Below are positions 58,421-64,000 of a stretch of 64,000 bases of DNA, in pieces. Both the position numbers and the translations under genes were made by a program. The notes beneath the pieces were generated by a model. The model did no database searches. It was not told the origin of the DNA and saw nothing but the letters and a program-made list of their open reading frames with translations. Position 1 is the first letter of the stretch; every line of letters begins with the position of its first letter. This DNA comes from Aricia agestis (Eukaryota > Arthropoda > Insecta > Lepidoptera > Lycaenidae): positions 10,186,001 to 10,250,000 of the forward strand of contig NC_056421.1 in NCBI RefSeq assembly GCF_905147365.1, written 5' to 3'.

Positions 58421-58729
58421 ACATAAATAAATCAAGATAGAACGGCTAAGCGAGTGGAGTACGCGTGTTTCAATTTTGCACAAGTGAGCAAGATTTGTTA
58501 AACGTTCATTGAGTCAGCGCGCACGTCTCGACTTGATTACACCGGAGCAGTTGTGCAAAAATGCCTCATTGTGCAGTGTCTAATTGTAAAAACAGAAGTA
58601 CGAAAGTGAATCGGTCAAAAGGAGGTATTTCTTTCCACGGGTAAGTTATTTGTTCTAACTAAAAGCAAAGCAAAAATTTACACGAGCAACGCACGCGCGT
58701 CGCCGTTCTATCTTGATTTATTTCTGTGG
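58421..58729 (+). mobile_element. 309-bp P-like mini-element with THAP exon
   Basis: The terminal repeats share 'aaataaatcaagatagaacg' with one mismatch just outside. Octamers tcataact flank both sides (58,413-58,420 and 58,730-58,737). It contains the THAP exon with its donor. 8-bp duplications and THAP domains are features of the P superfamily. Confidence 0.65.
58561..58640 (+). CDS. THAP-domain first exon (partial) in a P-like mini-element
   Basis: MPHCAVSNCKN, then RSTKVNRSKGGISFH, then GG at a strong donor (gtaagt), phase 2. The Cys-x4-Cys pair (C4, C9) followed by a basic loop and GISFH is the classical THAP start. P-element transposases carry a THAP domain at the N-terminus. The rest of the gene is absent: within about 90 bp the sequence reaches the right terminal repeat of a 309-bp element. 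This is most simply an internally deleted element that kept exon 1 and its 5' flank. Confidence 0.6.
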
Positions 58730-58739
58730 TCATAACTCA

Positions 58740-59565
58740 TACCTAATATTGGCCGATGCGCGCCGTACTAATTCGTTAGAGCGCCAACATACGAACGGCA
58801 TGTGTCGACGGCAGACGACGGCACGTGTCGGCGGCAGTCGACGGCAGCCGTCGACAGTTTATCACGCTTGCAGTTATGACGTACCGCGTAAAGGTAAGCG
58901 ACTACAGTTCGGTATTGTACGCAACGGACGTTTCGCATCAAACGGATTTTTTTTTACAGTACGTCCACCGTATCGGCAGCGGACGGATTACCGACTAGCC
59001 AGTATGTTTATCTTCAAAATAGTCCAAACAAAGTTCCTAAATCAAAATTTTGCTTTCGACTTTTCCATCCACACCCCCATTAGGCTATTCATTTACTAGG
59101 CTAGTCGGTAATCCGTACGCTGCCAATTTAGAGGACGTCCTGTGAAAAAATTATCCGTTTGATGCGAGACGTCCGTTGCGTACGATACCGACCCGTCGAC
59201 GCTTACCTTTAGGCGGTGCGTCACAACTGGGGGCCTACCACCACCTCTACTAAGCGACACCGTTTGACATATAAGCAATATTACTTTAAAGTCAAGCTAG
59301 CGATCTTAAAAAGGTTGATATTTCACAGCGGATTTAACAATGTTTTGCATTTTTTACTGTTTTTTAGTAAAATTATATTTAAAAAGTGAGTACGGTAATG
59401 TTATTGTAATCTTACAACAAAGTGTTATGGAAACGTGATAGTTTTAGGGAAGGTCGTGGTAGGCCCCCTGCATGCGTCTGTCAACGGCTGCCATCGACTG
59501 CCGCCGACACGTGCCGTCGACTGCCGCCGGGCGCCGACACGTACCGTTCGTCTGTAAGAAGCCTT
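58740..59565. repeat. Foldback region with GTCGACGGCAG units
   Basis: 'ggacggattaccgactagcc' at 58,981 faces 'ggctagtcggtaatccgtac' at 59,099. 'tgtcggcggcagtcgacggc' at 58,826 has its complement near 59,500. Several copies of the cgacggca unit occur in each arm. Confidence 0.7.
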
Positions 59566-59904
59566 ACTCAGCATGGTGAAGCATGCCGAAAGTGCCACTC
59601 GAGCTTCGCGTAGATTCGCTGGTTTGAAGTCGAGGTACACCTTAGTTCTGACTTCTGTATACTCCGGTAACATGGTAGCAATCAGGTAGCAATTTAAACT
59701 CATCTATGTATACTATAATAATCACATTGGGCATCGTACCACACCAAAATCGACGAAAAAACATTAAAAACAAATCAAAAAATAAACAGGTATGACGAAT
59801 CTTAAATATTATTTGGTGATAATTTTCTTTCGCGAGTACAACTCTACTTTCATCATAGCTTTTTATTCATGTCGGAGAGATTTCGGATGATGTAGTCCGA
59901 GCCT

Positions 59905-60218
59905 AAGGTGATGCAAACATTTAGGGTCAATTTATACTAGCAGAGTCGAAGCGCATTGAAGTGAATTATTAAAACTGAACATAACAAATTCAACCTTAAC
60001 TCCAAAGCGTTAACGCACTTTATTACTTCTGAAAATTTAAAAAGGCGCGCGCATTCGCGCGAATGCGCTTGAATGCGCCCGACCAACGTTGACTGGCCTC
60101 GCAGAAGTAATGTATGCGTTACGCTCTGGAGTTAATGTTGAATTTTCTGTGTTCAGTTTTTGGAAATTCGCTTCGCTAGTATAAATTGATCCTTACGCAA
60201 TGTTTGCATCGCCTCACT
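59905..60218. repeat. Long hairpin MITE
   Basis: 'aaggtgatgcaaacatttag', 'gtcaatttatactagc' and 'aattcaaccttaactccaaa' are all mirrored on the right, ending 'caatgtttgcatcgcctca'. Confidence 0.8.
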
Positions 60219-60261
60219 AGTTTGGGAGTGAACATTTCGATATTCAAAAACTGCGTCCACG

Positions 60262-60345
60262 CGCGTGATAGCGGATGAGAATCACAGGAATCCACGCGCG
60301 TTGGAGGCAACCTGTGATTCGAGCCTCATCCGCTATCACAAACCA
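60262..60345. repeat. Hairpin with 'gatagcggatgag' arms
   Basis: 'gtgatagcggatgagaatca' faces 'tgattcgagcctcatccgct'. The inner 'ccacgcgcgt' is present twice. Confidence 0.7.
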
Positions 60346-60439
60346 GAAAGCCTACTTCGAAACGGCAACGTCAATCTTCCGATCGGTCCGAAAGCCATCC
60401 GAAGTTTAGATATGACCTTACCCTGAAGTAACATGTATC

Positions 60440-60605
60440 GGGCTTCCTTTAAGCTGCGAGTCTACCCGGTCGGAATCGGAGCGTACGGTGCGGACAATGC
60501 GTCGTCATTTATAATTTGTCAAGCGTAGAAATGCACGAAGTACCATATAAAATAAATACAAAACAACAAATCCGTCCGCTCCGATTCCGATGCGGTGGAC
60601 GCGCA
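60440..60605. repeat. Inverted repeat with 'cggaatcggagcg' arms
   Basis: 'ggtcggaatcggagcg' faces 'cgctccgattccgatgc' about 110 bp apart. Confidence 0.6.
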
Positions 60606-60762
60606 CCTTATGTCTATCATAGTCACGTGACAAACTTCTTAAACACAGCGTAGGCATGTCGATGTTTCGGCTTCGGGAAACATCGAAATTTGCAAGTAGG
60701 CCTTTATATAACAAGAAGATGTAACTTTAATTAACCTAACACTTAAAAATACCAAACCTAGC

Positions 60763-63362
60763 CTAAGGTTTGAGAAGTTTTAAATAATTTGGTTTAATTT
60801 TACTTAACGTAACACTATCTAGCTCTGATATTCGATGTATTCTCAAGTGGCTCTTCATATTGCCTCGCTGGGCGTACCCTCTGCCGCACACTGGACATTT
60901 GAATGGCGTTTCCCCTGTATGGAGTCTCATATGCTCCTTCAAATAGTCCTCGTGGTAGAAACTGGTCCCGCAAACATTACACACGGCCGGTCGGTCACCT
61001 GAAATAGGTTAAATCGAAAATTTACTATGTATTATTTTTCTCAGTGCTACTTTCGGCTCATTTTACAATTAAGGTGAGACCCCACTAGGCGTAACTACGC
61101 TGCAGCAGCTAGCAGGTAATGTGCTGCGTTACAGCCAAAGAGTATAAAATCGTATGAGCGGCGAAGCTACGTGAGTCGTGCCTTCCTATATATAATAAAG
61201 TACTCTGTGGTTGTGCCACAAAACGCAGAAGTGAATGTGAAGTGTCGCGTCGCTACACTGCAGCATAGTGTCGCTTAGTGCTGTCTCGTCTTTAGCTTGC
61301 CTATAAAAATATAGAAAAAAACATCAAACAACAACAATGTGCAGCATACTGTGATATGACATACCTGTGTGAACTGATCTCTCATGTATAGTCACAGATT
61401 TTTGGCAATTGTAATCTTTATTGCATATTTTACATGTGTATTTCTTTTTCTTGATTGTCTTATCGTGGACCTTTCGGATGTGCGTCGTTAATTCCCCTCT
61501 AAAAGCGAATGCTTTGCCGCATGCAGAACACACAAAATCTTTTGATCCATCATGTTTCCTCTTTACATGCCGTACTAGATAGAAGTTGGAGGCCAGAATT
61601 TTTGGGCAGTGGGGACATTTTATTTCTCTTTGGATGTGTTTCTTTCTTTTGTGGGTTGACAGTTTCTCTTGGGTTTTGAACACTTCTCCACAGAGGTCGC
61701 ACAATTTAGGAGGAAGTGGTTCTTTGACCTTCTCAACTTTGACCTTCAGAGCAGGTTGTCGTCCTTTCGTTTTTTTATACACAGGTATGTCAGGGTTATC
61801 CTTGTATTGTTTAAAGCTGAAATTTTCTTATAGTGAAAAAGTGTAAATATACAAAAAAAAATATGGAAATTATTAAGCTTCTGATTAATGTAGTACTGGT
61901 TTAAATGTTTTTTTTCTTGATATTTTTATGGTGGTTTGACTATTATTTTTCTCACAGTGAATGTAATCATGAACTCTGAAAACATGATGATAAAATGGTA
62001 GGTAGCCCTAAACCAAGATTGTTTTTTTTGGTAAGCATGAGAACAGGTTATGTAAAAAAAAATTGCTTTTTATTTTTCATGCAGCATGCATTAGAAAATA
62101 AAAAGAAATTATGTTTTAACATAATTTTAAATATGACAGGAATTCTTAATTCTTATCCAGAGAATTAAAGAAACAGCCAGAAGAATTCTTCATACACATA
62201 CCAACAAAAATATTCTACTATTTCTTGTATTCTACTTTTTCTTGGTAGAAATGGTAGAATATTTAGTGATTTAGGCAAACAGGCAAAAATTGTAAGCTTT
62301 TTCTATGAACTTTTAATATTTAAACATGCATATGTTTTTAACAGAATATAAATGAAAGTAGTTCTACAAACCTCAGTGTACCTAGTACTGATATTAACCT
62401 ATTCTCATACCCACCAAACACAAAACAAGTATTAAAATGGACAAAGCTTTTTGGACTTTTACACAACCACAATGAATGAGATGGTTTATGCTTATCATGG
62501 TATCCCCAAAATAAAGCAAAGTGTGTTCCTCTGTAACAATAAAAGATTCATTGATGATGATTGACAATTATTGAACTTGAAAAAAAGATAAATAATTATG
62601 TCTAACACTCACCACCAATATCTGCCATTCCATACAAATTCACCTTCTAACATAGAGCTAGCTACTTTATTTGTTGCCATATTTCCTTTCCTTTTTGCCC
62701 CTATGTTGCCTTTTGTTGATTTAGATGCGCTAGGCTTCTTTCTCATGTTTATTAATTGCAATGTTTCCCTTTCAATATCATTGTCACTAAAATCTGAGCC
62801 ATAGTCATTGTCAGCCTCATATTTCACATTCTCAAAGTTAATTTCTAACTCCTCCGTCTGTTCATCTCCGCTAAAGTATTCAGTTTCTTGTTTTATCTTT
62901 TTTATATTCAAACCACTTTGCAAGTGCAAGCCAGTTTGTAATATTGTGTTTGTGCTTTTGTATTTGTTGATAAAATTGCATATTGTATCCAAAATGTTGT
63001 TGCAGTCATCACAAATATTCCTTGGATATCCTTCAACATCTTCAAACTGAAAAAAAGTTTAGTCAAACTACTGGTACATACAATAGTATAGCTAAAGAAG
63101 TTGGTTGCTCTAATTCCTCGCGATCAACATTAAATAGATAACAGTTAAGGAAACATTTATCAATAAATAAGTGAGTTTTACAGAAATCATGAAAAGATTT
63201 GAAAATGTTGCCTTTAATTTGTTTTGAAAATTGTATACTTGCCTTTTCATTTAAGCACATAGAAAGTTTCTTGAGGATGCTACCTTCACCTTTTTCAAAA
63301 ATGGGATATTTTGCTCCATCTTGTAAGCATATTCGACATAAAGTAGATGGCTTTTCTTCCAT
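60763..63362 (-). CDS. ZAD-C2H2 zinc finger protein, paralogue 3 (four exons)
   Basis: Exons 63243-63362, 62613-63046, 61365-61816 and 60763-60998 sum to 1242 nt, i.e. 413 residues and a stop. The ZAD ligands are TLCRIC (C9, C12) and ICDDC in exon 2. The linker is acidic, and exon 2 carries about 20 more residues than in paralogue 2. Six C2H2 fingers follow, four in exon 3 and two in exon 4; a TGDRP linker crosses the last intron. Exon 4 is nearly the same as in paralogue 2, so these two probably share the more recent ancestor or have been converted in that exon. Intron 1 starts GCAAGT, a good GC-type donor. The only GT nearby, four bases on, would break the frame. TGACA/TGTCA motifs lie 310-390 bp upstream of the ATG. 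Probably a nuclear DNA-binding regulator; target unknown. Confidence 0.88.
61069..61300. repeat. Degenerate inverted repeat in intron 3 of ZAD paralogue 3
   Basis: 'aggtgagaccccactaggcg' at the left is weakly mirrored by 'gtcgcttagtgctgtctcgt' at the right, with 'gctgcag' motifs inside. Probably an old MITE. Confidence 0.45.
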
Positions 63363-63669
63363 TGTAAATAATAAAGTAATCTTATTACGTATTTAACTGT
63401 ATGAAAAAGTTGTAATAATGTTTGATATTCGTGCACAGTAATTATAAGATATGTCCTAGATATACGAACATAACTAATTTATTTGTATGTTTTAGATCTA
63501 ATATCACAAGTAAGCAACAAGCAACAATAATTATTAAGTTGTCTAATTTAACATAACCTTGCTACTTTCAGAAGTTGACACACATTTGTAAATAAAGTAA
63601 ATAGGATCCACATGTGAATCAAGTAGATAAAATTAGAGAAAAATTGTAAAATTTTTCCTGTTTTAGTTT

Positions 63670-63752
63670 TACAGATGTGACAATTGACATTTTTATAATT
63701 TCTATTTCTATAATTTTTGACTTGAGTCTTGACAAAAATTTTTGACAGCTTT
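63670..63752 (-). promoter_or_regulatory. TGACA motif cluster upstream of ZAD paralogue 3
   Basis: 'gtgacaattgacattttta' and 'cttgacaaaaatttttgaca' lie about 310-390 bp upstream of the ATG at 63,362. Position only; role inferred. Confidence 0.3.
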
Positions 63753-64000
63753 TCGACCAATGAATAAGAAAACAGATGGAGGCGACTTAACTACAAAAAA
63801 GTGTGGCCGGCGCCATATTGCCAAGAACTAAACATGGCGGTCTATAGTGATGGGACACTCGGTTGATATTTGTCGAGGACATCGATAAACTAACATGTTA
63901 TAAATGAGCGTCCTGTTATATTATATATTATATTGATATCAAAAATGTTTTTTTTATATTATATAAAAAAATATATCATTTTTGCCTATTTGTCTCTATG
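63753..64000. other. Possible upstream region, no gene seen
   Basis: Contains 'ggccggcgccatattgccaa' and a 'catcgata' motif resembling the insect DRE site, then AT-rich DNA to the window end. It could belong to the ZAD paralogue 3 promoter or to a gene beyond the edge. Confidence 0.3.

Noticed and set aside
58713..59099. 128-codon ORF
   Set aside because: It lies in the left arm of a foldback repeat; Arg/Thr/Gly bias comes from the CGACGGCA units.

Overview
The window looks like a stretch of an insect nuclear genome, most likely a moth or butterfly. The base composition is AT-rich, genes are split by short introns, and the zinc-finger genes carry a ZAD domain, which is arthropod-specific. 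The repeats are of lepidopteran type: a poly(A) SINE whose body I recognise from lepidopteran sequence, a tRNA-headed SINE, RTE-like tails next to (GTCT)n, and very many small hairpin MITEs. The species cannot be named from the sequence alone.

Layout. Bases 1-34,700 contain no gene that I can support. They are a mosaic of transposon remains: SINEs, RTE-like tails, several non-autonomous hAT elements with readable 8-bp target duplications, a TTAA-flanked MITE family, and a 2.75-kb element with long terminal inverted repeats carrying further insertions. Bases 34,700-36,748 are very AT-rich and lie downstream of a gene. At 36,749-37,487 (minus strand) is a complete three-exon gene for a four-helix HRG1/SLC48A1-type heme transporter of 151 residues.

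From 38,401 to 63,362 (minus strand) lie three paralogous ZAD-C2H2 zinc-finger genes in tandem. They have the same four-exon plan, the same intron phases and a non-canonical GC splice donor after exon 1. Copies 1 and 3 are compact and open (392 and 413 codons). Copy 2 is stretched by a 7.9-kb intron that holds an unrelated three-exon DUF4806-type gene on the same strand (47,557-50,812), a pogo-like element, a Tc1 transposase relic and several MITEs. It also carries an apparent one-base shift at the start of exon 3, and two back-to-back hAT elements lie just upstream of its start.

Two short exons encoding the start of a THAP domain lie inside small elements with terminal inverted repeats (41,480-42,477 and 58,421-58,729). 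The second has an 8-bp duplication, as P-superfamily elements do. These THAP-bearing mini-elements, the conserved GC-AG introns, and the contrast between decaying copy 2 and intact copies 1 and 3 are the points most worth following. I see no prokaryotic-type system, CRISPR array or operon.
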